From Pedobacter lusitanus (GTDB lineage Bacteria > Bacteroidota > Bacteroidia > Sphingobacteriales > Sphingobacteriaceae): a stretch of 64,000 nt of DNA. This document shows positions 16,101-24,413 of the stretch, in pieces. The translations under genes and the position numbers were made by a program. The DNA is taken from the NCBI RefSeq assembly GCF_040026395.1, contig NZ_CP157278.1, forward strand, positions 3,038,001-3,102,000, read 5' to 3'. How positions within the stretch are numbered: the stretch's first letter is position 1; each line of letters begins with the position of its first letter. Under the pieces are notes generated by a model, which did no database searches, had not been told where the DNA came from, and saw nothing but the letters and a program-made list of their open reading frames with translations.

Positions 16101-18886
16101 GTAATAACGGATTATTCAGAGTGATTAACCGTCATGGTCTGAATGCCATTGCGACACTGGCTCACCCTAATACAACTGACTTCAACAATATTTCTGCTAC
16201 TTATGATCTGAGTGCGGATAGTGCGATTGTAGGAGCAGCTTTAGAAAGCGGACCTGCTTTTTCAACGAACCTGACTTATTCTGATCCGGCCAGCTCTATG
16301 AGCTATCTGAGTTATTATAACCGGATGCTTGCCCGGGGTTATCATCTGGGAGCGACTATTGATCATGATAATCATAATATGACTTTTGGTCGTCATACAC
16401 GTGCCAGACTGGTGGTTTTAGCACCCGCACTTACCGAAAATGATCTGCTTGATGCGATGAAGAAAATGCGTTTTTACGCCTCAGAAGATTCGGCTGCAAA
16501 AGTAACCTTCCTGCTGAATAAAGAACCGGTTGGTAGTGTGTTTACTGGTGCGGGTGTCCCTGAGATTTCTGTCAGCACTGCAACGACCAGCCCGGTAACC
16601 AGTATTAAATTACTTTATGGTACACCAGGCAGTGGTAATTCCCCTGTTCAGGTCACCAGCAGTACTACAGGAACCTTAAATTTTACGCATAGTGATTTAG
16701 CCAATCTGACTACAGGTTATTATTATGCTGACATCGTTGAAACAGACGGAAGCAGAATCATCACTTCTCCGATCTGGTACAGCCGTGATGATAGTTATGT
16801 TAAAAAAACACAGACTATTACACTTGTTCCTGAAAGAAGTGCAACTTATGGAGATCCTGATCTGGAAATAGGTGCAAGCAGTGATAATCCGGCTATTAAA
16901 CTGACTTATACCAGCAGTGATACCGGCAAAGCAACAGTTACTGACGGAAAAATACAGCTGCTGAAAGCGGGTAAAGTGACTATCACTGCCAATCAGAAAG
17001 GTGATGCTTATTTTAGCCCGGCAACTGCACAGCAAATACTGACTATTATTCCGAAGACTATTTTTGTTAAAGCTGAAGCCAAACAAAAATTAACAGGTGT
17101 TGCCGATCCGGCGTTAACCTATACAGCGACACCGGCATTAATTGGTACAGCTGCATTTACGGGTACATTAATCAGAGATGCAGGTGAAAATGCAGGTAGT
17201 TATACCATCAATCGTGGTACACTGGCGCTGGATTCCAACTATGCGATTAATTATACGCCTGCTGCATTTAAAATTATTGAAAGGCCTTCAGGAAATATCA
17301 GCGGAGATATCAGCACTACAGTTAATGCGCCATCTCCTGTGGTCACTTTTACCGCAAAAACTGGTACCGGACCATTTACTTTTACTTATACAGTTAACGA
17401 TGGTACGGCTCAAACTTTAACTTCAACAGAAAATACAGTTACCATACAGGTGCCAACTACTGCCGCAGGGACTTTTACTTATAAACTAACCGGAATTGCC
17501 GATGCCAACAGCAGTGAAAGTCAGAATTTATCTTCAACTGTCATTGTTCATCCGCTGCCGGCTGCAACTGTTACAGGTACAAAAAGTATCTGTTTAAATT
17601 CCCCTGCGCAGACGATTACATTTACGGGAACTAATGGAACCGCTCCCTATACCTTTACTTATAATATCAACGGGGGTAATTCATTAACTGTTACTACAAC
17701 CAGTGGTAATGCTGCAACTGTTTCTGCACTGGCAACTACTGCGGGTAAGTTTGTTTATAACCTGATCTCAGTTACTGACGCAAATGCCACGCAGGTACAA
17801 AGTGGTACAGCTACGCTTACGGTTAATCCACTGGCAACTGCAGCAATATCAGGTTCAGCTTCAGCAAGTGTGAATGGGGTATCTCCTCTTATTACCTTTA
17901 CTGCAGCGCTTGGAACAGCACCCTATACTTTCACTTATAATGTGAATGGCGGCACCAATCAAACGATTTCTGCTGTTACCGGTAATACGGTTACTGTGGC
18001 TGCATCAACCCGGACAGAAGGTACTTTTGTCTACAATTTAGTCAGCGTAGGCGATGCGAATTGCAGTCAGCTGCAAACAGGGTCGGCAACCGTAATTGTA
18101 CATGCGCTGCCTACAGCCAGTGTCAGCGGATCTGCACAGGTTTGTGCTGGTGGAAAATCCCCGGTAATCACCTTTACTGGTGCCGGCGGAACTGCTCCTT
18201 ATACTTTTACCTATACGCTAAATGGAAGCAGCAAAACCATTACAACCAATTCTGCCCTGGCTACTTTAACTGTACCGGCAAACAATTCAGGGACGTATAC
18301 CTACACACTTTTAAGTGTAGCAGATGCTTACGGATCTCAGGCTCAAACCGGCAGTGCAGTAGTGACTGTTAATGATTTACCGGTAATACAGATCATCAGT
18401 GATAAAGGAGAAAGTATCTCTAAAGGAGATGTCATACAGCTTACTGCCACCGGTGGTACCAGATACAGCTGGACCGGAAGTGACATACTTGCAGGACAAA
18501 ATAACCAGATTTTAACCATCAGGCCAAAACAAAGCGGCACTTATAAGGTAACAGTAGTTAATGCGGGCGGATGCAGTGCGGATCAGACTATCTACATTAC
18601 GGTTATTGATGATTATAAACTGGAAGCCGGAACCCTGGTTACACCAAATGGTGATGGTATCAATGATAAGTTCGTAATTAAGAATATCGATTATTATCCA
18701 AACAATACGCTGAAATTATTTGATAAGGCCGGCCGTGTATTTTACACTAAAAGATCATATGCGAATGACTGGGATGGTACGGTAAATGGCAGCCCGCTTA
18801 CCGAAGGCACCTATTACTACATTCTGGAGCTTGGCCCCGGTTTAGGAACATTGAAAGGTTATATCAATATTTTAAGAGACAAATAA
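13130..18886 (+). CDS. Giant multidomain secreted protein with PHP-type domain and type IX sorting signal
   Basis: A 1918-residue exported protein. In order: a signal peptide (MKKTLLLILLFSGFFLPAKIFAQ); an N-terminal beta region to about 205; two tandem 120-residue repeats (about 211-450, each starting TPPVNA-TYPKV); a lamin-tail-like domain (454-600; PIIISQYYEGASVNKWIELT); two fibronectin-like units (634-864); a PHP/CehA-like metal-dependent phosphoesterase domain (876-1120) with LHSHSSYSDG (881-890), EHNH (919-922), AHP (1011-1013) and DHDNH (1078-1082) as probable metal ligands; an MBG-like region (1224-1384); four roughly 90-residue PKD-like repeats (1388-1749); an Ig-like unit; and a C-terminal gliding-motility/CHU_C domain with TPNGDGINDKF, a type B type IX secretion signal. 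It is probably a surface-attached or released hydrolase. The PorP/SprF gene directly downstream fits type B cargo export. Confidence 0.85.
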   Translation: MKKTLLLILLFSGFFLPAKIFAQIVRWDFTGLGALVSAAATYADPGLSAAPVLTRSASAAQSAGANSFRTVKFGNTPITIANANYFEFSLSAASGKKISLSTIDAAYQGTASYFAGAGASNQFAYSLNGGPFTLIGSPTIITKTGLLPAVVYPTIDLSGVTALQNVASGTTITFRYFASGQTTTGGWGFFSPDPNQGLKIGGTVTDIGGGTDLTPPVNASTYPKVSNITSTSIDLLSNINEAGTTYYVLIPVAGTAPSTTAQIKAGLDGNGTAAFKSGSFLNTANSDAVFTLNGLSPATGYKIFVVSADAAATPNLQTSFATINTTTIAAGDLTPPVNAATYPKVNGITSGSVNLLSNINEAGTTYYVLIPATGTAPSTTAQVKAGLDGNGAAAFKAGSLINAANTEASVSINGLAASTAYNIYVVAADAATTPNLQTSITTLNTATTGAPLVSAPIIISQYYEGASVNKWIELTNVGNTPLNTASPQIKLALYNISGDAGPINITSAPSQIMDLNVIIPAQGSVLIGNTGNGNEVPYLKPASAAQNNNSVINFNGNDGIAILDASNNIIDAFGQGVNAKDVSYVRNITVTAPSPTFIADDWTRLPLATVQNAIDDDDLNGLGVHFPPNLSPCAAPTVAPVALVFSGVTTSSITATFTASTDANEYLVIRSTNSSLTALPQDGTVYNSGTAIGGGTVAGRLVNNTLTDNNLISSTKYYYFIFPLNNVSCTGGPKYLTANYLTGNETTKTLAACATPASQPQNFSVTSSNYNFIQGSYQPAGGTDEYLVVMSTSNTLTANPLNQTVYNTGDQIGGGTVIKRGTGNSFIRSGLAQNTTYYFFIFSVNSSCSGGPLYLTTAPLTGIQKTGILDADNLNFYYGNLHSHSSYSDGNKDDTRKKPEDDYAFAKNSMKMDFLGISEHNHTQAGMSLANWKPGIDAAKNATTSTFLALHGMEWGVISGGGHVIVYGIDSLIGWESGENQIYVPKSTYTGNNGLFRVINRHGLNAIATLAHPNTTDFNNISATYDLSADSAIVGAALESGPAFSTNLTYSDPASSMSYLSYYNRMLARGYHLGATIDHDNHNMTFGRHTRARLVVLAPALTENDLLDAMKKMRFYASEDSAAKVTFLLNKEPVGSVFTGAGVPEISVSTATTSPVTSIKLLYGTPGSGNSPVQVTSSTTGTLNFTHSDLANLTTGYYYADIVETDGSRIITSPIWYSRDDSYVKKTQTITLVPERSATYGDPDLEIGASSDNPAIKLTYTSSDTGKATVTDGKIQLLKAGKVTITANQKGDAYFSPATAQQILTIIPKTIFVKAEAKQKLTGVADPALTYTATPALIGTAAFTGTLIRDAGENAGSYTINRGTLALDSNYAINYTPAAFKIIERPSGNISGDISTTVNAPSPVVTFTAKTGTGPFTFTYTVNDGTAQTLTSTENTVTIQVPTTAAGTFTYKLTGIADANSSESQNLSSTVIVHPLPAATVTGTKSICLNSPAQTITFTGTNGTAPYTFTYNINGGNSLTVTTTSGNAATVSALATTAGKFVYNLISVTDANATQVQSGTATLTVNPLATAAISGSASASVNGVSPLITFTAALGTAPYTFTYNVNGGTNQTISAVTGNTVTVAASTRTEGTFVYNLVSVGDANCSQLQTGSATVIVHALPTASVSGSAQVCAGGKSPVITFTGAGGTAPYTFTYTLNGSSKTITTNSALATLTVPANNSGTYTYTLLSVADAYGSQAQTGSAVVTVNDLPVIQIISDKGESISKGDVIQLTATGGTRYSWTGSDILAGQNNQILTIRPKQSGTYKVTVVNAGGCSADQTIYITVIDDYKLEAGTLVTPNGDGINDKFVIKNIDYYPNNTLKLFDKAGRVFYTKRSYANDWDGTVNGSPLTEGTYYYILELGPGLGTLKGYINILRDK
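13767..14480 (+). repeat. Tandem 360-bp intragenic repeat
   Basis: Two copies of a 120-codon module (starting near 13767 and 14127) encode very similar sequences, including NINEAGTTYYVLIP and GTAPSTTAQ. They reflect recent internal duplication of a beta-domain in the secreted protein. Confidence 0.85.
17291..18384 (+). repeat. Four tandem ~273-bp PKD-like repeats
   Basis: Four successive units of about 91 codons share the core TAPYTFTY, a pair of glycine-rich turns and the closing V-V-L-P motif. They act as extended spacers between the PHP-type domain and the C-terminal sorting signal. Confidence 0.8.
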
Positions 18887-18895
18887 TAAGCAGAC

Positions 18896-19813
18896 ATGAG
18901 ATTAATTATATATATAAAGCAGATCAGCCGTATAACCTTGTGCTTAATGCTTGGTACAGTTCTATTTTCCGGTACCGCAAAAAGTCAGATATTACCGCTT
19001 AATGCTCAGTATTTTCAGAACAGATATTTTGCAAATCCATCTATGGCGGGGATTGGCAGCGGTCTGAATATCAACGCCAGCTTACGTAAACAATGGTCCA
19101 ATATCCCCGGTGCACCACTTACCCAGGGAATTACTTTAGACCAGCAATTAGACAAAGTTGGTCTTGGTGTCAACGTCTACAATGAAAAAGCCGGAGGCAT
19201 ACAGATCACCAAAGCAATGGCTACTTTCGCTTATCATTTACCACTGAATGAGAGGGATCAGCAATTGAATTTTGGTGTTTCTTTTGGTACAAGCCGCGAG
19301 AGATTTGACATGAGCAGCGTGCACAACAGTGATAGCAATGATCCGTCTATAGCGCGTTTTAATGACAGGGGTTATTATTTTGACGGCGACTTTGGTGCAT
19401 CTTATACTTCTGACGGACTGAATATTGAGGCTGCTTTACCTAATATGCGGTCAGTACTCAGAAAGGACGATATCAATTATGCGGACAAACCTACATTTTA
19501 CACTGCGATTAGTTATAAACTGGCTTTTGGCAGTGGTATGGACGGGGTCAACCTGGAACCTAAAGGGGTGTTCAGAGGTATAAAGAACTATAAAAATCTA
19601 TGGGACGCTGGTGTAAATGCCAATTTTGCAGATAACAAGTTAACTGTAATGGGTATGTATCACAGTACAGAGAATGCGACCGTGGGCTTTGGTATAAACT
19701 ACATGAAGAGTTTATATATTATGGCTTATTACAATACGGCAACTTCTGCATTGAAAGGTAATACCGGGGGTGATTTTGAAATTAACCTCCGTTTTAACTT
19801 AGGCAGAAAATAA
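18896..19813 (+). CDS. PorP/SprF-family type IX secretion protein
   Basis: A 305-residue outer-membrane beta-barrel protein of the PorP/SprF family. These proteins are needed for export or surface attachment of type B cargo of the type IX secretion system. After a signal peptide (ending in GTAKSQ) the diagnostic motif AQYFQNRYFANPSMAGIGSG appears, followed by repeated beta strands such as VGLGVNVYNEKAGGIQ and a C-terminal strand FEINLRFNLGRK. It begins 10 bp after the giant secreted protein and is surely co-transcribed, so it is likely the dedicated partner of that cargo. Confidence 0.92.
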   Translation: MRLIIYIKQISRITLCLMLGTVLFSGTAKSQILPLNAQYFQNRYFANPSMAGIGSGLNINASLRKQWSNIPGAPLTQGITLDQQLDKVGLGVNVYNEKAGGIQITKAMATFAYHLPLNERDQQLNFGVSFGTSRERFDMSSVHNSDSNDPSIARFNDRGYYFDGDFGASYTSDGLNIEAALPNMRSVLRKDDINYADKPTFYTAISYKLAFGSGMDGVNLEPKGVFRGIKNYKNLWDAGVNANFADNKLTVMGMYHSTENATVGFGINYMKSLYIMAYYNTATSALKGNTGGDFEINLRFNLGRK

Positions 19814-19825
19814 ACTGAAGACTGT

Positions 19826-19864
19826 AAAAAGCCCCGGCCGGACACGATCCGGCCGGGGCTTTTT
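19826..19864. terminator. Strong bidirectional terminator
   Basis: A 17-bp perfect GC-rich stem (19826-19842 with 19848-19864), five As on the left and five Ts on the right, between the convergent PorP/SprF and RDD genes. It works in either direction. Confidence 0.95.
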
Positions 19865-19866
19865 AT

Positions 19867-20607
19867 TTATTGTGCCACCGAAGTCTGATGGTTATAGTCT
19901 TTAACTATCGTGTTTAAGAAAGCCAGCTCATGCATCCCCACTGGTAAACTCACGCCCAGGCGGACCTTGATTTTATCTGCCATTGCATAAATCAATTCGT
20001 AATGAGCAGTTTTATAATAGGTAGTCAGGACTTCATGAATCAGCTCCATATCCTGATCCGTTAACTGATGAACATTGGTAAAAACAGGAATATATTCTTC
20101 TTCTACGGGTTCAAAAGCAATTTGTTCAATAGTGGTACGACCAACAGTTTTAATCACTGTAGTTCCGGCTACCAGGTCGCCAATCCTTTGCTTACGTTCA
20201 GACAGGATAACACAAAGCAAACCTCCTACCTGACCAGTCAGCCAGAAATCAACCAGTCTGAACAACCAGCGGATAAAATACTGACCTATACTTGCCTGTC
20301 CGCCATCCAGACTGATCACTTTAATCTTCATTAATTTTTTACCCGGACTCTGGCCTTTGAAAAAGATCTCACAAATCAGATGGTAAAAAACATAGACTGC
20401 GCCGTAAAAAATCATCAGCCCTATAAAAACAGCACTTGTGTCACGTACCGAAGACAATCCTCCAAACAGGAAAAATAATAAAAGTCCTACGCTCAGCAGG
20501 CCAAAATCTATCATTCTTGCCGCTATACGCTCACCTAAACCGGCAACAGGATAGTCAATATCGACATGCTGGCTGGTGTTTACTTTTATTGTTTCCATTA
20601 AGTTCAA
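19867..20607 (-). CDS. RDD-family membrane protein
   Basis: A 246-residue inner-membrane protein with an RDD domain at about residues 16-160. The conserved features are the Arg and Asp of AARMIDFGLL, the motif GQSPGKKLMKIKVISLDG, and RWLFRLVDFW with the later IGDLVAGTTVIK. Three hydrophobic helices lie in this part; the C-terminal 80 residues are soluble. RDD proteins are often linked to cation exchange or stress, but the role here is not known. It is divergent from the SpoIIM operon. In many Bacteroidota RDD and SpoIIM genes are adjacent, which suggests a shared membrane process. Confidence 0.9.
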   Translation of the reverse strand: MNLMETIKVNTSQHVDIDYPVAGLGERIAARMIDFGLLSVGLLLFFLFGGLSSVRDTSAVFIGLMIFYGAVYVFYHLICEIFFKGQSPGKKLMKIKVISLDGGQASIGQYFIRWLFRLVDFWLTGQVGGLLCVILSERKQRIGDLVAGTTVIKTVGRTTIEQIAFEPVEEEYIPVFTNVHQLTDQDMELIHEVLTTYYKTAHYELIYAMADKIKVRLGVSLPVGMHELAFLNTIVKDYNHQTSVAQ

Positions 20608-20681
20608 ATATAATATTGATATTTAATTTTTTGTTGCAAAATCACTTTTTGTAAGTATTTTAACCGAAAATTAGATTCGAC

Positions 20682-21641
20682 ATGAGGGAGGCTTTGTTCG
20701 TTAAACAGAATTCTGAGAAATGGAAGGCCTATGAGCGTATACCTGCAACAAATCCGGATGAGGTTGCGGAACGTTTTATCGACATCACCAATGATCTCTC
20801 TTATGCCAAAACTTTTTATCCGAAATCCAAAACCACAGCCTATTTAAATGGCCTGGCTTCAACCCTGCATCAGTCTATTTACCGGAATAAAAAGGAAGAT
20901 AAAAACAGATTAGTCAATTTCTGGAAATTTGAGTTACCACTGCTTTTTTATACTTACAGAATGCAGATACTTTATGCTTTTCTGTTTTTCATTATCTCGG
21001 CATCCATAGGGGCACTTTCAGCAAAGTACGATGATAATTTTATCAGGCTTATCCTGGGAGACAGTTATGTAAATATGACGAATGAAAACATTGCCAAAGG
21101 AGATCCTTTCGGAGTTTATAAACATACTTCAGAGTTCCCGATGTTTTTCTCTATTGCTGCCAATAACATTTATGTATCTCTGCTGATGTTTGTAAGTGGT
21201 ATCTTTCTTTCAATCGGCCCGATATTCTATCTGCTCCAGAACGGGATTATGCTGGGTTCTTTTGAATACTATTTTTTCAGCAGAGGGCTCGGTCTGCAGT
21301 CTGTGCTGGTGATCTGGATTCATGGTACGCTGGAAATTTCTGCAATCATTATTGCAGGAGCAGCTGGTCTCGTACTGGGACATGGTCTGCTATTCCCCAA
21401 AACCTATACCCGTTTCCAGGCTTTCAAAAGAAGTGCTAAAGATGGGACCAAAATCGCATTGGGTCTGGTTCCGATCCTATTGGCAGCTGCTTTCTTTGAA
21501 GGCTTTATTACCCGTCACACAGAAATGCCGGTATGGCTGAGTATAACTATCCTTGGAGCATCCCTGGTATTTATCATCTGGTATGTCCTGCTGTACCCGG
21601 CAATTCTTTCAAAACGTAATCAACTTCATAAAAATGTCTGA
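20682..21641 (+). CDS. Stage II sporulation protein M-like membrane protein
   Basis: A 319-residue SpoIIM-family (DUF95) protein. It has an N-terminal soluble helix (MREALFVKQNSEKWKAYERI), then about six membrane helices from residue 95, including FMVSGIF-like and IHGTLEISAIIIAGAAGLVL segments typical of the family. SpoIIM is needed for engulfment in spore formers, but this organism has no sign of sporulation, so the homologue must do another envelope job. It is the first gene of a six-gene operon ending with MoxR and DUF58. Confidence 0.88.
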   Translation: MREALFVKQNSEKWKAYERIPATNPDEVAERFIDITNDLSYAKTFYPKSKTTAYLNGLASTLHQSIYRNKKEDKNRLVNFWKFELPLLFYTYRMQILYAFLFFIISASIGALSAKYDDNFIRLILGDSYVNMTNENIAKGDPFGVYKHTSEFPMFFSIAANNIYVSLLMFVSGIFLSIGPIFYLLQNGIMLGSFEYYFFSRGLGLQSVLVIWIHGTLEISAIIIAGAAGLVLGHGLLFPKTYTRFQAFKRSAKDGTKIALGLVPILLAAAFFEGFITRHTEMPVWLSITILGASLVFIIWYVLLYPAILSKRNQLHKNV

Positions 21642-22509
21642 AAAAGTAGAATTCAAAAAACTCAGAGAGTTTGGAGATATCATTAATGATACCATCCGGT
21701 TCTTTAAAGAGAATTTCAAGCCCTTATTAAGAGTATTCATTTATTTCTGCGGTGCCTTTATTCTGGCGGGAATGGCTGCCTCTATCATGCAGCAGATTGG
21801 TATGCAAAAGACAATCAGAGATATGGATGTCGCCAATACTTATGGCAAACTTAAAGGCATATTCTCTGTTTCTTATTTTTTGGTATTTATTATTGCCATG
21901 CTGAATTATACAGCAATGACTGTATCTGTAACAAGCTTTATAGCATTATATATAGAAAAAGGGAATACTGCTCCTACAGTAGATGAGGTATGGGGTTATT
22001 TTAAGTATTATTTTCTCAGGGTACTCGGGAGCAGCGTCCTGCTCAGCATGCTCATGATCTTTAGTTTTGCCTTATGCCTGCTGCCTGGCATATATATGTT
22101 TCCGGCAATATCACTGATGATTCCGGTCATGATTTTTGAGAATGGCAGCCTGGGTTACGCTTTCAGCCATGCTTTCAAATTATTAAAAGAACAATGGTGG
22201 ATTACTGCGGCCACCCTGTTTATTCTGTGGATAATTACCTATGCAACGACCTCTTTCGCCTCTTTACCAGCCATTATTCTGACTATGGTAAGCACGCTGG
22301 CCAACGGCTCAAAAGGATTGAGTAATGGGGTTATTATCTTTTCTACAATTCTTCAGTATCTCTGCCAGGTTTTTATGATTATACCGATAATCGGAATTGC
22401 ACTTTGTTATTTTAATCTTTCGGAACGCCAGAACAGCGGCGGCCTGATGGAGCGCATTCAGAAAATGGGACAGCATGCAGATCCCTTTGCCAACAAAGAA
22501 GAATACTAG
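21634..22509 (+). CDS. Multipass membrane protein of unknown function
   Basis: A 291-residue protein starting at ATG 21634 and overlapping the SpoIIM stop by 8 bp; an upstream in-frame ATG at 21553 lies wholly inside the previous gene and is unlikely. The N-terminus is soluble (MSEKVEFKKLREFGDIINDT), then about six hydrophobic helices follow, with charged residues only in loops. No named family is recognised with certainty. The conserved place between SpoIIM and DUF4129 genes argues for a membrane partner in the same assembly. Confidence 0.7.
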   Translation: MSEKVEFKKLREFGDIINDTIRFFKENFKPLLRVFIYFCGAFILAGMAASIMQQIGMQKTIRDMDVANTYGKLKGIFSVSYFLVFIIAMLNYTAMTVSVTSFIALYIEKGNTAPTVDEVWGYFKYYFLRVLGSSVLLSMLMIFSFALCLLPGIYMFPAISLMIPVMIFENGSLGYAFSHAFKLLKEQWWITAATLFILWIITYATTSFASLPAIILTMVSTLANGSKGLSNGVIIFSTILQYLCQVFMIIPIIGIALCYFNLSERQNSGGLMERIQKMGQHADPFANKEEY

Positions 22510-22510
22510 T

Positions 22511-23236
22511 ATGCTTAAATACCTGATCGCACTGCTGTTTTTATTTTTCAATTTACAGTCCTCTCCTGTTCATGCGAACCAGGCTGTAGCTGTAAAAGTG
22601 CTCCAGCTTAAAAGTGACAGCAGCAAGCTACAGCTCAGCAGTTTTGATTTAAAGAAGATTGATACTTATAAACAGCAGTCTGATTTCAAATATGATCAGC
22701 TGGTAACGCTGGATAGTACTTTATGGGACAGGTTCTGGACCTGGTTCTGGAAACAGTTTAGCGGGGTTACATTTTCCGGCCACTCCACCAGCTTTCTCAG
22801 ATATTTGATTATCGCAGCTTTTGTTGCATTGATTGTCTTTATCATCATTAAATTCACAGGGGTTGATTTCAGGCTGTTCAGTGGAAAATCCAAGGCTATA
22901 ACCATCCCCTATACTGAATCTGCTGATAATATTCATGAGATAGATTTCAAAACTGAAATAGATAAGGCCATCATGAGTGCCAATTACAGAATGGCAGTCA
23001 GACTGATGTATCTGCGTTCACTAAAGAAACTAAGCAACAGCAATCTGATTAACTGGCAACCGGAAAAAACCAATCAGACCTATATCTCAGAAATCAGTGA
23101 TCCGCATCAGAGAGCACAGTTCAGCCAGCTGACCACACAGTTTGAATACATCTGGTATGGTGAATTCTTTATTGATAAAGAGAATTTTAACCAGGTAAAA
23201 AACAGTTATGACCAGTTTAATACTGAAATGCGATGA
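22511..23236 (+). CDS. DUF4129-domain protein
   Basis: A 241-residue protein with a signal-like N-terminus (MLKYLIALLFLFFNLQSSPVHA), a membrane helix near residues 96-115 (YLIIAAFVALIVFIIIKF) and a C-terminal DUF4129 domain (about 145-240) with the pattern YLRSLKKLSNSNLINWQPEK followed by F-YIWYGEF. The ATG at 22511 is chosen over 22475 because it gives the signal peptide and follows the previous stop by one base. DUF4129 is commonly linked to transglutaminase-like or MoxR/DUF58 clusters. The function is unknown but probably periplasmic or structural. Confidence 0.82.
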   Translation: MLKYLIALLFLFFNLQSSPVHANQAVAVKVLQLKSDSSKLQLSSFDLKKIDTYKQQSDFKYDQLVTLDSTLWDRFWTWFWKQFSGVTFSGHSTSFLRYLIIAAFVALIVFIIIKFTGVDFRLFSGKSKAITIPYTESADNIHEIDFKTEIDKAIMSANYRMAVRLMYLRSLKKLSNSNLINWQPEKTNQTYISEISDPHQRAQFSQLTTQFEYIWYGEFFIDKENFNQVKNSYDQFNTEMR

Positions 23237-24411
23237 AGGGTATGAAATTATATCTTATCGGCAGCGCCACAGCATTGGTCTTATATCTTGTTGCCCAATA
23301 TTATAAACCCAGACCAACTGACTGGTCTCCAAGTTATTTAAAAGAGGATAAAATCCCCTATGGGTTATATATTTTAAATCATGAAAAGGCTACCCTTTTC
23401 CCGGAGGCGGCTTTTAAAACATCCAGACTACCGGTCTATAATACGCTGAAAGCTAACCGGCATCAAAACACAGCTTATCTGTTTATTGCTGGTGGTTTAA
23501 AGTTTGATAAACTGGATTATCAGGAACTGGTGAGATTTATGAATCAGGGAAACCAGGTCTTTATTGCAGCTTTCGATCTGGGAAAAGTACTTACTGATAC
23601 GCTTAAACTGGAAACAAATACAACATTTCTGGCTAAAACAGGTTCCATCCCGATACACTTTGTCAATCCTGCACTGAAACCGGCCACCAATTATATTTTT
23701 AACAGGGGAATAAGCGATCAGTATTTTTCCAGAGTTGATTCTTCCCGTTGTATTGTACTTGGAAGGAATGCAAAGGGTGATGTCAATTTTATTAAATATG
23801 CTTTTGGTAAAGGAGCTCTGTATATTTTGCCTAATCCGCAGTTATTAACCAATTATAGTTTATTAAATCCTGCAGGTGCGGATTATGCGGCCAAAGCACT
23901 TTCTTATCTGCAAAAACCTGAAATGCTGATCTGGGATGAAAATAACACGAAAGGAAGTTCCACTAATGAATCCATTCTGAGTGTATTCATTAAATACGAT
24001 CAGTTGCGCTGGGCATACTATCTCTCCCTTGCCGGACTGATAATTTTTGTGGCTTTTGAAATTAAACGAAGACAGCGTATCATCCCTGTTTTACTGCCAC
24101 TGCAAAACTCTTCTGCCGAATTTGTAAAGGTTGTAGGAAAAGTATATTATCAGCAACGTGACAATACTGATATTGCACAAAAAAAGATCAGTTACTTTTT
24201 AGAATATATCCGGTTAACTTACCGGCTTAAAACCTTAAAAACTGATGAGGACCTGATTTCCTCCTTAATCCTGATATCGGGTGCCCAGGAAGAAACGACC
24301 AGAAAATTATTCACTGTCATCGGTGAGATCCAAAATGGAAATAAGGTTACTGATAATCTGCTCATTGAGCTGAATAAACTAATAGAGAAATTTTATAATC
24401 AAGCGAAATAA
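23233..24411 (+). CDS. DUF4350-domain membrane protein
   Basis: A 392-residue protein with an N-terminal membrane anchor (MKGMKLYLIGSATALVLYLV), a DUF4350 domain at about 35-235 (a GATase-like fold: AYLFIAGGLKFDKLDYQELV, VFIAAFDLG) and a second hydrophobic helix near 262-280, then a soluble helical tail. Its start ATGA overlaps the previous stop. DUF4350 proteins are found in MoxR/DUF58 operons and probably bind a ligand or assemble with the membrane complex. Confidence 0.82.
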   Translation: MKGMKLYLIGSATALVLYLVAQYYKPRPTDWSPSYLKEDKIPYGLYILNHEKATLFPEAAFKTSRLPVYNTLKANRHQNTAYLFIAGGLKFDKLDYQELVRFMNQGNQVFIAAFDLGKVLTDTLKLETNTTFLAKTGSIPIHFVNPALKPATNYIFNRGISDQYFSRVDSSRCIVLGRNAKGDVNFIKYAFGKGALYILPNPQLLTNYSLLNPAGADYAAKALSYLQKPEMLIWDENNTKGSSTNESILSVFIKYDQLRWAYYLSLAGLIIFVAFEIKRRQRIIPVLLPLQNSSAEFVKVVGKVYYQQRDNTDIAQKKISYFLEYIRLTYRLKTLKTDEDLISSLILISGAQEETTRKLFTVIGEIQNGNKVTDNLLIELNKLIEKFYNQAK

Positions 24412-24413
24412 TA

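Noticed and set aside
18061..18372. Plus-strand 103-codon frame rich in Cys and Trp
   Set aside because: It overlaps the PKD-like repeats of the giant secreted protein in another frame and has odd composition, so it is a repeat shadow.
21553..21633. N-terminal extension of the membrane protein after SpoIIM
   Set aside because: The extra 27 codons lie inside the SpoIIM gene, and the ATG at 21634 gives the usual short overlap.
20682..21641. Evidence for sporulation from the SpoIIM-like gene
   Set aside because: SpoIIM homologues are common in non-spore-forming Bacteroidota; no other sporulation gene was seen.
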